DNA of 62,886 nucleotides from a bacterium (GCA_021846445.1 JAJZWY010000005.1:1-62886); one strand, 5' to 3'; shown: positions 9,106-19,574, counted from the first letter of the stretch. Notes: generated from the sequence alone by a model not told the origin. Numbers and translations are program-made.

Positions 9106-10707
9106 TTATATTTCAAATTTTACTGGTTTGGTAACGATTTGTTTAAGTCGTTTTAGAATAGGTTTAACCTCTTCAATGTCAAAAATTGCAGACATTAAAA
9201 TATGTATAGAAAGAGTCACTCCAGCAATCAAGACAAGCCTAGAACCCAAAACAAATATTCCTTTTTCATTAATATATAAAGGTAACATTGAAATCATGAT
9301 ATAACCCGCAACCATACTAAATCCAGTTACTGAAATAATCCGAATAAGACCATTCAGAAACTGAAAATTAATCAACTTGTGGTCTTTTATAATCATAATG
9401 ACTAAAAGAATCATAACTTCTGTTGCGGCAACTATCGATTGAGCAAGCGCTAAACCAGTTACTCCATACATACTTGGTCTACTTAAAACAATTGCTAGAA
9501 CTATGTTTAGAGCAATTGTAAAAACAGAAACAACTAGTGGTGTTTTGGTATCTTTATGCGCATAAAACCATCTTGAAATTATTGAATAAAGAATTCCGAA
9601 AAAGATTGCAAGTGCCAAATATCCAAAAATATTAGATATTTGTTGGTTCCCCTGGGAATAAATTAAACGAGCTAAATAGCCTCTGCAATAATATCCTACC
9701 ACTACTACAGGAGCACTTAACCAAATCATCACTCTTAACACTTTTAAGAATTCCTTCCTAAATAAATCTGGCCTGTTTTGGGAAATTCTAGCACTTAATT
9801 GAGGGAACGCTGCTGTAGATATTGCAGTACCCAAAAGGAGAATCGGTGCAGTGCTTAAAATATAGGCATTGTTATAATTAGTTATCGAACCAACACCAAG
9901 ACCTGAGGCTACTCTTGTTTCTACAATAGCTTCGATTTGATCCATGCCCTGATCTAGAGATCGTGGAGGTAGATTTTTGAGGACCATTCTGAAATTCTTA
10001 TTGCGCCACATAATTCTAGGGTTCCAATGAAAATTAGAATTATAAGCTCCAACAATAACAACAATAAGTTGTAAAATTGCTCCAATTAGAGCTCCAATAC
10101 CTAGACCGACTATTCCAATGTTGTCTTTAAAAACAAAAATACTAATAATTATTGCTACATTATAAAAAAGTGGAGCTATTGCATAGAAAAAAAACTTTCC
10201 CAGTGATTGCTGAACAGTAGTTAAAATACCTGAAATTGTAAAAAGTAGAGGGTTAAAAGCTATAAATCTCATTATTTCAGCAGCCGTATTAATATCTGCA
10301 GGAGGTAAATTTGGGGCAACAATATATTGTATTAATTGATGAGCATAAATTAGAGTCAAAAAACCAAGTATTAACATAACAACTGCCAATAAATTTAAAA
10401 TTGATGTAGCTAACTCCCAGGCACTTTTAGATCCTCGGGAATGTATTCGATCCGACAAAACAGGCAAAAGAGCTACACTCAATACACCAGCGGATAAAGT
10501 AAAAAAGAAAAGGTCGGGAATGTTGAAGGCTGCAAAGTAAGCATCTGTACTGTGAGGTCCCAAAATTGGAAAATTGGCATTAACTAATTTTGTTCTTAAA
10601 AAACCTAAAAGTTGGCTAAAAAAAGTTGCAAACATTAATAAGGTTGCAGCATTAGTGAAGTTAAATCTAATTTTTTTAGACTGGGTCTTTTTGGGTTGTT
10701 CTTCCAT
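9106..10707 (-). CDS. murJ: Lipid II flippase MurJ
   Basis: A 533-residue MVF/MATE-like polytopic protein with about 14 membrane segments. It shows the MurJ N-terminal pattern FFSQLLGFLRTKLV (about 28-41) and DAYFAAFNIPDLF (about 53-65), and an arginine-rich cavity typical of the family. It moves lipid-linked peptidoglycan precursor across the membrane, consistent with murC elsewhere in the window. The basic N-terminal tail (KKTQSKKIR) is cytoplasmic. It lies between ftsH and lepA on the same strand with short gaps. Confidence 0.93.
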   Translation of the reverse strand: MEEQPKKTQSKKIRFNFTNAATLLMFATFFSQLLGFLRTKLVNANFPILGPHSTDAYFAAFNIPDLFFFTLSAGVLSVALLPVLSDRIHSRGSKSAWELATSILNLLAVVMLILGFLTLIYAHQLIQYIVAPNLPPADINTAAEIMRFIAFNPLLFTISGILTTVQQSLGKFFFYAIAPLFYNVAIIISIFVFKDNIGIVGLGIGALIGAILQLIVVIVGAYNSNFHWNPRIMWRNKNFRMVLKNLPPRSLDQGMDQIEAIVETRVASGLGVGSITNYNNAYILSTAPILLLGTAISTAAFPQLSARISQNRPDLFRKEFLKVLRVMIWLSAPVVVVGYYCRGYLARLIYSQGNQQISNIFGYLALAIFFGILYSIISRWFYAHKDTKTPLVVSVFTIALNIVLAIVLSRPSMYGVTGLALAQSIVAATEVMILLVIMIIKDHKLINFQFLNGLIRIISVTGFSMVAGYIMISMLPLYINEKGIFVLGSRLVLIAGVTLSIHILMSAIFDIEEVKPILKRLKQIVTKPVKFEI

Positions 10708-10758
10708 CTTAAAATAGTATACTTAAAAAATTTAATTTAAAATATAGGCTAAATCTAT

Positions 10759-12624
10759 TTAATATAACCTAGCGTTTTTAGCCATTTTTGCACCTTCTAG
10801 AATTACGGCAACCTCCTTTGAGTCAATTGTCTCTTTTTCTATTAATTTATCCTTTAGTTTTTCTAAATAATTTGTATTTATTTTTAGGACTTCTTTAGCT
10901 CGATAAGCTGCTTCTGTAATTAAAGCTTCTACTTCTTCGTCTATTACCTTCGCGGTTTCATCAGAATACTCTCTTTCGTGCATTAATCTGTCCATCATCA
11001 TTCCATCATCTAATTTAAATACTTGATTTCGCAACTTCTTACCCATTCCTTGATTAACAATCATATCTCTAGCAAGTTCCGCTGCGGCTTGTAAATCCGA
11101 ACTTGCGCCCGTAGTAATATGATCTCCCCCAAAAATCAATTCTTCGGCAATCCTTCCACCTAAACCTCTTGCTAACATATCTTTGAATTGGACTAAACTA
11201 ATAAATACTCGGTCTTCTGGTGGAATGAACCATGTTACACCACCCGTCCCGCCACGAGGAATTATTGTTACTTTATGAACTGGATCACTGTCTGGTAATA
11301 CTTGACCAACTATTGCGTGCCCTGCTTCATGGTAAGCGGTAGTTTTTTTATCTAGATCTGTCATCACTTTAGATTTTCGCTCAGGCCCAATAGCAACTCT
11401 TTCAAATGCTTCAGTAACATCTTCTTGGGAAATCTGAGTATGGTTATTTCTAGCCGCAATAATTGCTGATTCATTGGCAATGTTAGCTAAATCTGCACCA
11501 GATGATCCGGCAGTTTTAGCCGCCAGAGCATCAAGATCTACGTCCTTAGCTAAAGGTTTTTTAATAAAATGAACTTTTAGAATTGCCTCTCTATCTTTTC
11601 TGTCCGGTAGACCAATATTAACCCTTCGATCAAATCTTCCAGGACGAAGTAGAGCTGGGTCTAGGACATCAACTCTGTTTGTTGCGGCAAGCACAATAAC
11701 ACTTTGCCCTTGTTCAAAACCATCCATTTCGACCAGAATCTGATTTAAGGTTTGTTCCCTTTCGTCATGCCCACCACCCATTCCACTCCCTCGTTTTCGA
11801 CCAACTGCATCTATTTCATCAATAAAAATAATACAGGGTGAATTTTTTTTAGCTTTAGCAAATAAATCTCTAACCCTGGATGCGCCTACACCCACAAACA
11901 TTTCGACAAATTCAGAACCAGAAATGCTAAAAAATGGAACATTAGCCTCTCCAGCAACGGCTCTCGACAACATTGTCTTTCCTGTGCCTGGAGGCCCAAC
12001 TAAAAGCACACCTTTTGGAATTTTTGCTCCTAGGGTAGAGAATTTTTTGGGGAATTTCAGAAATTCAACAACCTCTTGGAGGTCTTGTTTTGCTTCATCT
12101 GAACCAGCAATATCCGTAAAATTGATTCGATCTTTGTCATTACCGTAGAGCCTTGCCCGACTTTTTCCAAAACTAAGAGCTTGATTCCCTTGTCCTTGAG
12201 CGCTTTTCATCATTAAATAAAGAATGACTCCAATTGCTATGACGGGACCAACTGTTTCAAAAATACCCAACCAAACAGATGATGATGAAGTAATTGGTGT
12301 TGCCATAACTTGAACTTTGGAATAATTTAAACCTTCTGTTTTTAGTGTCGCATTAGGTTCTTCATATGTTTTTAGGGTCGCATGGTTTTGACCCTTTTTA
12401 GTTATATCTACCTCATTACCGTTTATTTTAAAGGTACTGTATTCTCCTTTATTGGCATTATCAATCGCAGTTGTAATTGGGATAGTTTGAAGATTACTAG
12501 GTTGATTAAGTGCAGAATAAAGAATTAAACCAAACAAAACAATCAAAGCAATAAACCCAGCATTTTTCATGCTTGAATTATTGTTAGGTTTTAATATATT
12601 TGGTTTATCGGACTTTTTGGGCAT
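10759..12624 (-). CDS. ftsH: ATP-dependent zinc metalloprotease FtsH
   Basis: A complete 621-residue membrane AAA+ protease. Membrane segments lie near 22-40 and 118-138, flanking a small periplasmic-side domain. The AAA module has Walker A GPPGTGKT, Walker [13 protein letters not shown] and the SRH ending RPGRFDRR. The M41 protease domain has the zinc site HEAGH near 430. It degrades misassembled membrane proteins and regulatory substrates. It lies downstream of tilS, an arrangement (tilS-ftsH) common in many bacteria, separated by about 35 bases. Confidence 0.97.
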   Translation of the reverse strand: MPKKSDKPNILKPNNNSSMKNAGFIALIVLFGLILYSALNQPSNLQTIPITTAIDNANKGEYSTFKINGNEVDITKKGQNHATLKTYEEPNATLKTEGLNYSKVQVMATPITSSSSVWLGIFETVGPVIAIGVILYLMMKSAQGQGNQALSFGKSRARLYGNDKDRINFTDIAGSDEAKQDLQEVVEFLKFPKKFSTLGAKIPKGVLLVGPPGTGKTMLSRAVAGEANVPFFSISGSEFVEMFVGVGASRVRDLFAKAKKNSPCIIFIDEIDAVGRKRGSGMGGGHDEREQTLNQILVEMDGFEQGQSVIVLAATNRVDVLDPALLRPGRFDRRVNIGLPDRKDREAILKVHFIKKPLAKDVDLDALAAKTAGSSGADLANIANESAIIAARNNHTQISQEDVTEAFERVAIGPERKSKVMTDLDKKTTAYHEAGHAIVGQVLPDSDPVHKVTIIPRGGTGGVTWFIPPEDRVFISLVQFKDMLARGLGGRIAEELIFGGDHITTGASSDLQAAAELARDMIVNQGMGKKLRNQVFKLDDGMMMDRLMHEREYSDETAKVIDEEVEALITEAAYRAKEVLKINTNYLEKLKDKLIEKETIDSKEVAVILEGAKMAKNARLY

Positions 12625-12659
12625 ATTTTGATAATTATATCCTTATTAGGCTTAAATTT

Positions 12660-13562
12660 CTATTTTTTATTATTCACCAACGTAACTATATCTTTGTTTA
12701 TTTTAAAGAAATTTTGGTTTGAGATTTCTATTATAACATTGTTTGGGAATGTTTTTAGGGAATTTACTAATCTTTTGATAGTCTGCGAAGAATAATCTTT
12801 GATTTTATTATCAAGTAGTAGAAAAACTATAAACTCTTTTTGAATATCATAGTCCAACGAATCAAACCAAAGCCTTGAAAACTGATTATTTTTGAAGTTC
12901 TTTTGATAAATAGAAAAAATAATTTTGTCAATTTCATTATTGATAATCCGATTCTTTTTTATTAACTCAATCATTTTTAATCTATCTTTTTGAGATAATT
13001 TAGGGAGAACATTAATTCTTAAATAATTTCTTAAATACTTGGTATCTTTATTAGTTGAGTCTTCTATCCATCTTAAATTGTTCTTAAGAGCATATTCGAT
13101 AATAGTTTTTTTATCATAATCTAAAAAAGGTCTTTTAATCTCCTCATTGTTTTTTAGAGAAGATAAACCTCTACGATTTGTACCTCTTAAAATATTTAAA
13201 ATAGCTGTTTCGATTAAATCATCCTGGTGATGAGCAGTTATAATTCCAGCTGAATTTGTCCTTTTTTTAATTTGATCGAGAAATTGGTATCTTTTTTTTC
13301 TTGCTAAAGCCTCACTTGTTTTCTGGCCTAGATTGGCTTCTTCAAAATAAAATGTTAACCCATATTTTTTAGCTAAATCTTGAACTAAGATGCGGTCTTT
13401 TTTCGAATCATTTCTAATACCATGATCAAAATGTGCCACTATAATATTTTCTTTTGTATCTAAGTTTAATTTAACCATTAAATCCAAGAGCGATACCGAA
13501 TCTACGCCTCCGCTAATTGCTAGCACATATCTTCCAGACAACTTTTCAAGTTGGATATCCAT
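12660..13562 (-). CDS. tilS: tRNA(Ile)-lysidine synthase TilS (short form)
   Basis: An N-type ATP pyrophosphatase with SGGVDS P-loop at residues 17-22, followed by VAHFDHGIRNDS and ITAHHQDDLIETAILNILRG (about 107-126), the TilS signature. It modifies the wobble C of the CAU anticodon in tRNA-Ile2 to lysidine, so that it reads AUA. At 300 residues it has the catalytic core and part of the linking domain but not the C-terminal domains of E. coli TilS (about 430). Its likely substrate is the tRNA at 26492-26567. Confidence 0.94.
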   Translation of the reverse strand: MDIQLEKLSGRYVLAISGGVDSVSLLDLMVKLNLDTKENIIVAHFDHGIRNDSKKDRILVQDLAKKYGLTFYFEEANLGQKTSEALARKKRYQFLDQIKKRTNSAGIITAHHQDDLIETAILNILRGTNRRGLSSLKNNEEIKRPFLDYDKKTIIEYALKNNLRWIEDSTNKDTKYLRNYLRINVLPKLSQKDRLKMIELIKKNRIINNEIDKIIFSIYQKNFKNNQFSRLWFDSLDYDIQKEFIVFLLLDNKIKDYSSQTIKRLVNSLKTFPNNVIIEISNQNFFKINKDIVTLVNNKK

Positions 13563-13638
13563 ATCTTTTAATATTAAACTAATTTATCTTTAAATAAATA
13601 AAAGTTATAATTTATTTTATATAAAATACTAAACAAAA

Positions 13639-14430
13639 ATGTTAATCAAAATAATTATATATATTATCGTCGGTATAGTTTCCGGAGCCATCAATGCGAG
13701 CGCGGGAGGGGGGACAATTCTTGCTTTCCCCATATTTATGTTATTTGGTAGTAGTGCATTGGTTGCCAATGGAACGTCTAATATTCCGATCATGTTTGGA
13801 CAACTTTCTTCTTCAATAGGTTATTTTAAACATCTTAAAAAAATACCAATTAAATATTATCTTATAGCTATTCCTTGTATATTAGGTACCGTTTTGGGTG
13901 CATACTTATTAACAAGAACCCCAAATCTAGAATTTGAAGAAGTTACTCCTTTTTTAATTATTTCTGCCCTCGTCCTTTTTATTTTTCAACCCTATATAGT
14001 CGCTAGAATATATAGAGCTAAGAAACCATACGCTAAATTAAGTCCTCCAATATGGTTGATTGTTGTAACTGGTATACTTTCAGTTTACGCAGGATATTAT
14101 GGTGGAGGATTTGGATTAGCCATGTTAGCTCTATTAAGTATTTCCAGCTTAGACAATATTCATCAAATGAACGGACTAAAAAACATACTCGGTTTTTTAG
14201 AAGCAGCCTTATCTATTATAATATTAAACAAATATCATCTGATAGATCTTAATGTTGGACTAGTAACTGGTTTGGGGGCAATATTCGGTGGCTATTTTGG
14301 TGCTAAGTATGCCAATAAAATATCTCTAAAATATTTAAGAATTATAGTTATCTTAATTGGTGTCCTAACAACTGCTTATTTTGTTTTAATGATTCCTAAA
14401 GTTAGTTATATTTTTAAACATTTATTATAA
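13639..14430 (+). CDS. TSUP (TauE/SafE-like) membrane permease
   Basis: A 263-residue polytopic protein with seven to eight hydrophobic segments. The N-terminal GxINASAGGGTILAFP motif (about 17-31) and the second-half repeat VYAGYYGGGFGLAMLALL (about 149-166) are the paired signatures of the TauE/SafE family, which move sulfite, sulfonates or other small organic anions. Substrate cannot be read from sequence. It is divergent from tilS and immediately upstream of tRNA-Met. Confidence 0.85.
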   Translation: MLIKIIIYIIVGIVSGAINASAGGGTILAFPIFMLFGSSALVANGTSNIPIMFGQLSSSIGYFKHLKKIPIKYYLIAIPCILGTVLGAYLLTRTPNLEFEEVTPFLIISALVLFIFQPYIVARIYRAKKPYAKLSPPIWLIVVTGILSVYAGYYGGGFGLAMLALLSISSLDNIHQMNGLKNILGFLEAALSIIILNKYHLIDLNVGLVTGLGAIFGGYFGAKYANKISLKYLRIIVILIGVLTTAYFVLMIPKVSYIFKHLL

Positions 14431-14446
14431 TAACTAGAGCTAATAG

Positions 14447-14523
14447 GGCGACGTAGCTCAGTTGGTCAGAGCACAGGACTCATAAGCCTGGGGTCAGTGG
14501 TTCAAGTCCACTCGTCGCTACCA
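14447..14523 (+). tRNA. tRNA-Met (CAU), elongator
   Basis: A 77-base cloverleaf with encoded CCA. The acceptor GGCGACG pairs with CGTCGCT (first pair G-U), the D arm is GCTC...GAGC, the anticodon loop is CTCATAA, and the T arm is AGTGG-TTCAAGT-CCACT. The body closely resembles elongator tRNA-Met. The closing pair of the anticodon stem (A31, G39) is a mismatch, unusual but isolated. Confidence 0.93.
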
Positions 14524-14637
14524 AATCAAGTCTATTGTATATAATACTTAAACAAATATTGGCACTAAGTCACGTTAGATATGTAACTATTCTAAGACTT
14601 AGAATGTCCACCACTATTAGAATGGAGATACAATCTT

Positions 14638-14667
14638 TTGACAAACATAACCATATTTAACTATAGT
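14638..14667 (+). promoter_or_regulatory. Predicted promoter of the 14713 gene
   Basis: A consensus -35 TTGACA (14638-14643) and -10 TATAGT (14662-14667) with an 18-base spacer, about 45 bases before the ATG at 14713. Confidence 0.6.
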
Positions 14668-14712
14668 GTAGTTTATAGTCAGATAGATTAAGTTGAATAA
14701 ACAAATACACTT

Positions 14713-15978
14713 ATGGAAAATTCAGATAAAGATTCAAACACTCAATCAGAATCAACTTTTAATAACCAAGATTTAGTTAGTCCGCTAGGCAATTCGACTA
14801 CTTCTTCTGGTTTTGATCCCCAATCGATAACTAACAACACTACTACTCCTATAATTAACGGTTCTGTTCCGTCTCCGACTGAGTCTTCACCTCCAAACCC
14901 TTATTCTCACAAACACAAGTCGAAAAATATTATGCTAGTGGTTCTTATTGTTGTGATAGTGGTATTGGTTGGGATCGGAGCTTATTTCATAGGTAAACAT
15001 ACCTCCAATTCAAAATCTCTATCTAATGTTACTAAAACATCTGCTGGTTCCACTAATCTGAGTAGTCCATATGCAGGGTGGTATACATTTGTTGACAACA
15101 GTCGAGTATTTTCAATAAAGTACCCTAGCAATTGGGTTGAGTTTAATGTTTTTGGTAGTAATGGGTTTGGGCCAACCTCTTTAGTTGATCAAACTGGTGC
15201 CAATTTTAGTCCTAACCTATTTTCAAACATTAAAGTTAATTGTTTCGCCTACTATGGAAGTCTTCAGAGCATATTTAATCAAAACGTACAAAATAATGGA
15301 TCCCCGATAACCATTAATTCTTACCCTGGTCTTTACTATCAACAAGTATCAACCGGTGGTCAAGTATCATCAACTACCGACTATTACGGTGTATACCATA
15401 ATGGAGTGACCCTCATATACTCTTTTAGCGTTCTCCAAAGCAATGGCGGTCCTGGAAATCCAGCATACAATCTTACATCAGAGATTCCCACATTCCTTAA
15501 AATTATAAATTCTACCAGTTTTTCGGTTCCTGCTAGCCTTCAAAACTCTACCTATGTAGCTATTAATAGCAAGACTACTTACTTAAAGATCTCTCAACTA
15601 GGTATTAAAATACCTCTTACAAGTAGTCTTAATGGACTTTATTATGCCTGGCAACCTAGTACATCTACAGCTTGGATATTTAGTCCATCCCTAGAGAATT
15701 TAGCTCATCAATTATCTCCACAACAATGTGCAGTTAACCCTATAACAAGTTCTATGGTAAACACCAACATCAGTCAAGATAATTTCATTGTTTTAGCAAT
15801 GGTAAATAAAGGTGTTGTTGGTCCTGAGCTCCAATTTAATGACATCAAACTTGGAAATAGTTATTTTGATTTAGAAAGTGCGGATTTTGGGTGTACTAAT
15901 AATAACACAGTATTCAACCTATTTCATAACCTAGTTACAGATTTATCCAAATCATTCTCACAAATTAGTAATATCTAA
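14713..15978 (+). CDS. Membrane-anchored surface protein with YP-NW ectodomain
   Basis: I do not recognise a named family. The 421-residue protein has a Ser/Thr/Asn/Pro-rich cytoplasmic N-terminus (about 1-70), a basic stretch HKHKSKN, one membrane segment near 74-96 and a large Ser/Thr-rich outer domain. The ectodomain begins with YAGWYTF and contains FSIKYPSNWVEF, a PsbP-like pattern also seen in the proteins at 16530-17345 and 35986-36828, suggesting a local paralogous family of cell-surface proteins. The outer portion has cysteines at several positions that could form disulfides, consistent with the DsbA-like protein at 40342. It has its own promoter at 14638. Confidence 0.7.
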   Translation: MENSDKDSNTQSESTFNNQDLVSPLGNSTTSSGFDPQSITNNTTTPIINGSVPSPTESSPPNPYSHKHKSKNIMLVVLIVVIVVLVGIGAYFIGKHTSNSKSLSNVTKTSAGSTNLSSPYAGWYTFVDNSRVFSIKYPSNWVEFNVFGSNGFGPTSLVDQTGANFSPNLFSNIKVNCFAYYGSLQSIFNQNVQNNGSPITINSYPGLYYQQVSTGGQVSSTTDYYGVYHNGVTLIYSFSVLQSNGGPGNPAYNLTSEIPTFLKIINSTSFSVPASLQNSTYVAINSKTTYLKISQLGIKIPLTSSLNGLYYAWQPSTSTAWIFSPSLENLAHQLSPQQCAVNPITSSMVNTNISQDNFIVLAMVNKGVVGPELQFNDIKLGNSYFDLESADFGCTNNNTVFNLFHNLVTDLSKSFSQISNI

Positions 15979-16529
15979 AGCCCGTTTATTCAGATTAAAA
16001 CTAGTCTAGAAGCTTTGTGGTATGTTTTAGATTAATGGGATGCGAGGTAATTGTTGTTATTCTAATCCTATAAGAATTTTACTTTTAGATAGATACTTCA
16101 GCTACTAAGACATATATTTCCATATCAGTGCTACGATTCAAATCAATGACCCATAGAAGTTCAAAACTTTAGACCTATATATAACAATAGTAATGTTTTC
16201 TCGGACTATATTAACTATTCGTTATACAGCTATCAGTCCCAGTTTGGTTTGACCCCAATTCGTTCCTATCACGCCTGACATGTAGAAACTAATTTATGGT
16301 TTGAGGTTATTGAACTTAAATATTCCTAATTCTTATGACAGGCATAATTAATTATCTTTGTCTTGTGAATAAAGTTGGGTAAGAATATGCCAAAAAGGTT
16401 CGACTAATTTTGGTACTAAAAGATTATAGGGATACTGAATCTAATAAATCTATGCTACAGATGTTCAATATACTCAAACAACGTGGACAAATGTTTTAGT
16501 TTCCAATATACTAAAGAAAGGTTATTAAA
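15979..16529 (+). other. 551-base gap with no convincing gene
   Basis: No reading frame with a start and protein-like composition was found. One stretch ending at the TAG at 16497-16499 is open for about 38 codons and reads as a plausible helical fragment (ending LQMFNILKQRGQMF) but lacks an upstream start, so it could be a decayed gene end. I see no strong terminator or tRNA here. Confidence 0.4.
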
Positions 16530-17345
16530 ATGAGATTACTACGAAGAAGAAAACAAGACTTCCTGAAATTACCCGAAAAAGAAAAACAGGCTGGATTTAG
16601 TGTAGTGGAGATTATATTGATACTTATTATTGTAATTTTAATTGGCACAGTAGGTTGGTTTGTTTATAAGAATTATCATAATACTATTAAAACCGTAACT
16701 AGGGCTAAGTCTACAACGACGATACCAACACAGACAACTAACCAATATGCAGGGTGGCAATCTTTCTGTTCTAATTATGGTGGATTATGCATTAAGTATC
16801 CCACAAATTGGACCCTGAAACTTACTACAGAACCTATTTCGACTACCCAAAATACACAAAAAATTGACATTACTAGTCCATCCGATAGTGTAATGGTTGA
16901 ATATCAACCGTATTGTGTTCAGTTAGCTGGTCCACCTGTGGGCTATTGGACCGATAATATTCTGTCAGTAACATCACCTATGTTCACGTATAACAACTTT
17001 AAAATCATAAAGGCTATCTCTTCGTATCAAGGGAGTAATAGTAGCAACATTACAGATAGTCTATATTTAACTTCTAGTTCTGTGGTTCAGCAAGACGGTA
17101 TTACCGTAGGTGTACACACTAATACAACGGGCATCACGGACGAAGCAGGTGCTGGTTTTTTTACAAATATTAGGTCTAATGACCAAAACTTGCAATGTCT
17201 GTGGACTAGCCAAGTAAATAAAAGTGTGGGTACCAATTCCCAAAACTTTAGTAGTGTTTCAAAAGCACAAGCTTGGTTTAGTAATAGCGAAGTTTTAACG
17301 GCTAATCAAATCTTAAATAGTGTTAGTTATTACCAATACCAATAA
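16530..17345 (+). CDS. Type IV pilin-like protein with YP-NW ectodomain
   Basis: A 271-residue protein with a class III prepilin leader: basic leader ending KEKQAG, then FSVVE (G at -1, F at +1, E at +5) and a hydrophobic helix to about residue 50. This is the pattern cut and N-methylated by prepilin peptidase. The ectodomain starts with YAGWQSF and KYPTNW, the same motif as the 14713 product, so an ectodomain family is joined here to a pilin stalk instead of a plain anchor. It has paired cysteines (CSNYGGLC) near the start of the ectodomain. It could be a minor pilin or a pseudopilin. Confidence 0.7.
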   Translation: MRLLRRRKQDFLKLPEKEKQAGFSVVEIILILIIVILIGTVGWFVYKNYHNTIKTVTRAKSTTTIPTQTTNQYAGWQSFCSNYGGLCIKYPTNWTLKLTTEPISTTQNTQKIDITSPSDSVMVEYQPYCVQLAGPPVGYWTDNILSVTSPMFTYNNFKIIKAISSYQGSNSSNITDSLYLTSSSVVQQDGITVGVHTNTTGITDEAGAGFFTNIRSNDQNLQCLWTSQVNKSVGTNSQNFSSVSKAQAWFSNSEVLTANQILNSVSYYQYQ

Positions 17346-17610
17346 TTAGCGCTACGGTTTAAGAAATGGCAGCACTAATCTCTGTGTTGACGCAATCACT
17401 GACGTTGAGGGTTTATTGTTTTTTGAGATGTTAAAATAATTGTCAACGTCTTAAGATCTTAAAACAATAAGTAAGAATTTTTATTATTAAGGCAATTCAC
17501 AATATAAAGAATATTGAATTTTCTTGTATTATATATAATCTATCTAGACACAGCTACATTATTATGATATGCTATTGACATAAAATCAAATATAAAAAGG
17601 TTATAATTTT

Positions 17611-19305
17611 ATGAAAATCGTTCCTAAATCAGCCCAAGAACTATCTACCCAGGTACTGGACGTTTATCCACATTTTAGTGATTATGCTATGTCAGCTGAA
17701 CAAGCTACTAGTTTAGATAAACAGGCTAAAGAATTAAGAGATAAAGTTAGAACGCTGGAACCTTACACACAATCAGATGAAGAATTGAACCCAATATTAA
17801 CTGAGATTGAAGAGCAAGCTAAACAAAGTGGAGTTTGGCAGCCCACCGAGGGTCAAGAGTCTGAGAAACGTGTAGCTCATGCTACCAATAGGCTTAGAGA
17901 GTACGGTTATAGCGAAGAGGTGGCTGCGATAAAAGGTCTCCGAGATTTAGAAAATAGTGGATATCTTAAAGCATTGAGGAATAAGCGCCATGAGCAAGAG
18001 CGATTATTTAAAGACCCCTTAGATAAATACATTAAGGCACATGTTCTAAATTCTGATGCTGAAAGAAAACAGATTACATTATTATTAGAACGTACAATAG
18101 ATATCACTACTGTTATGCCCGAAGAGCTTGACAAGCTATCTCAAGAATTCCCTTCTGGTAATTTTCTTTATCATGGTTCTGGAACAGAACAATTAATTAA
18201 GATTATTGATAGTGGGGCTTTAGTGAACGCAAAGGCACTTAACATAGCTAAACCAGAAGATCATAACGGCGGACAGATAGTTAAAAGAAATTCAGGATAT
18301 GAAGGTATTTCGTGGAGTCTAAACGGTTTAGATGCACTTCCTGGGGATAGATATCATTTAGCTGGTTTTGTTGCTAGCCCAGAAACAGTTTTGAAAAATA
18401 ATGAACAATTAGCTATTCCGTCACGTCCAGCACCCAATGAAGTCCTACAGATTTCCAGTAACCTAAAAGTTGCCGAATTCTATGATGCAAAGACACAGTT
18501 TGAATTATATTGTGACCGTGGTGTACTTGGAGAGACTAACTCAGTTTTTGGCAACCTATTTGCTATTGCAATGCACAAAAAAGGAGGAGACCATCAGCTC
18601 CAAGGTGAACCAATGCTTTATAAAATGGGGCGTGATTTCTTAAATGAACCTAACTATCAAAAAAAGTTAAGAGATTTTTATACTATTGATGATGATGGTA
18701 AGATTCGACTTAGCCCTGACCTATTACAACAACCAGATAATGAAATTCCGGTCGCTGCTGTATGGTTGCAAGCAACTATTGACACTGGTCGTCTAAAAGA
18801 AACTCAATTTGCCAATCAAGAACTGCAAGATATTATAGATAGCATAAATAGTGAAAATGTAAAAGATTTACTCGACTTAAGCCAACAAGATTGGCAGACC
18901 CATGAACAAACCCTCAATGAAACAGAAAAAATAGTTGATAATATAAAGGTACCCCTAGAAAATATGTGGTTTGTTGCACCTCGCAAAGATACAGATATGT
19001 GGCTGAGAGTGTTTGCTAGAAGCCAACATAAACCAGCCGGTATCTTACTATATGACGACGAGAAAGTTAGATTAGAAAACTTTGCATCGCTTCATAAAGG
19101 AGATCATACTGAATTAACTCACGAACTACAGAAAGCAATTAAGCCAGATAATGATAAATACATAGAGTACAGTGATGTTCTAGGGACAGAGTTTACTAAT
19201 GATAAGCGTACGGGCAATAAACATCAGGTAATTGCTGAAAGATATTTAACTAATCGGGGTAGCATTATAAATATTAACGATAAGTTGATAGTCGAAAGGA
19301 AATAA
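17611..19305 (+). CDS. 564-aa protein with possible ADP-ribosyltransferase-like fold
   Basis: No family could be named with confidence. The first ~185 residues are charged and alpha-helical (repeated KxxKELRDKV-type heptads). The middle opens with NFLYHGSGTEQLIKIIDSGAL (about 188-208) and continues to NSGYEGISWS near 230-240; a YHG[ST] strand followed by a helix, a glycine turn and a GISxS strand is the order seen in PARP/KptA-type ADP-ribosyltransferase folds. I cannot place the catalytic glutamate, so this is inference. No signal peptide or membrane segment is present. It stands alone between non-coding stretches, with a damaged small ORF downstream. A TATAAT lies only four bases before the ATG, too close to drive this start. 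Confidence 0.6.
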   Translation: MKIVPKSAQELSTQVLDVYPHFSDYAMSAEQATSLDKQAKELRDKVRTLEPYTQSDEELNPILTEIEEQAKQSGVWQPTEGQESEKRVAHATNRLREYGYSEEVAAIKGLRDLENSGYLKALRNKRHEQERLFKDPLDKYIKAHVLNSDAERKQITLLLERTIDITTVMPEELDKLSQEFPSGNFLYHGSGTEQLIKIIDSGALVNAKALNIAKPEDHNGGQIVKRNSGYEGISWSLNGLDALPGDRYHLAGFVASPETVLKNNEQLAIPSRPAPNEVLQISSNLKVAEFYDAKTQFELYCDRGVLGETNSVFGNLFAIAMHKKGGDHQLQGEPMLYKMGRDFLNEPNYQKKLRDFYTIDDDGKIRLSPDLLQQPDNEIPVAAVWLQATIDTGRLKETQFANQELQDIIDSINSENVKDLLDLSQQDWQTHEQTLNETEKIVDNIKVPLENMWFVAPRKDTDMWLRVFARSQHKPAGILLYDDEKVRLENFASLHKGDHTELTHELQKAIKPDNDKYIEYSDVLGTEFTNDKRTGNKHQVIAERYLTNRGSIININDKLIVERK

Positions 19306-19365
19306 CTATAAATCATATTGAGAATTAAAAAATATTTAAAATCCATAAATCTAACTAGGAGAATT

Positions 19366-19574
19366 ATGAAAAACTTAGTAACCAATACACTGTTTTTAAC
19401 CCTCAAACAGAAATAAACAAAATAGCAGACCCAAAGACAAATCTATGTTTAGAGTTAAACTTTATTACAATTGGTCTCCACAACCAACTATTTAAAAATT
19501 GCCAAACTACAGCCACATTCCCTGTTTTAGATAATCATTCTAAAATGTTGCTAGCCTTAAGCAAATTTTTGTAA
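19366..19574 (+). pseudogene. Small ORF broken by one base in an A run (about 69 codons)
   Basis: A strong ribosome site (AGGAG at 19357-19361) precedes ATG at 19366, but the frame closes after 16 codons at TAA 19414-19416. Directly after the ATG is a run of five A (19369-19373). One extra A would continue into an open frame to TAA at 19572-19574, reading MKKLSNQYTVFNPQTEINK and on for about 69 residues of normal composition. That the ribosome site belongs to a frame broken exactly at a homopolymer suggests a recent frameshift, phase variation, a sequencing error or, less likely, programmed slippage. The predicted product is unrecognised. It follows the 564-aa gene by 60 bases and may have been its operon partner. 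Confidence 0.55.

Noticed and set aside
17602..17607. TATAAT as promoter for the 564-aa gene
   Set aside because: It lies four bases before the ATG, so transcription would begin inside the coding region; the true promoter is elsewhere.
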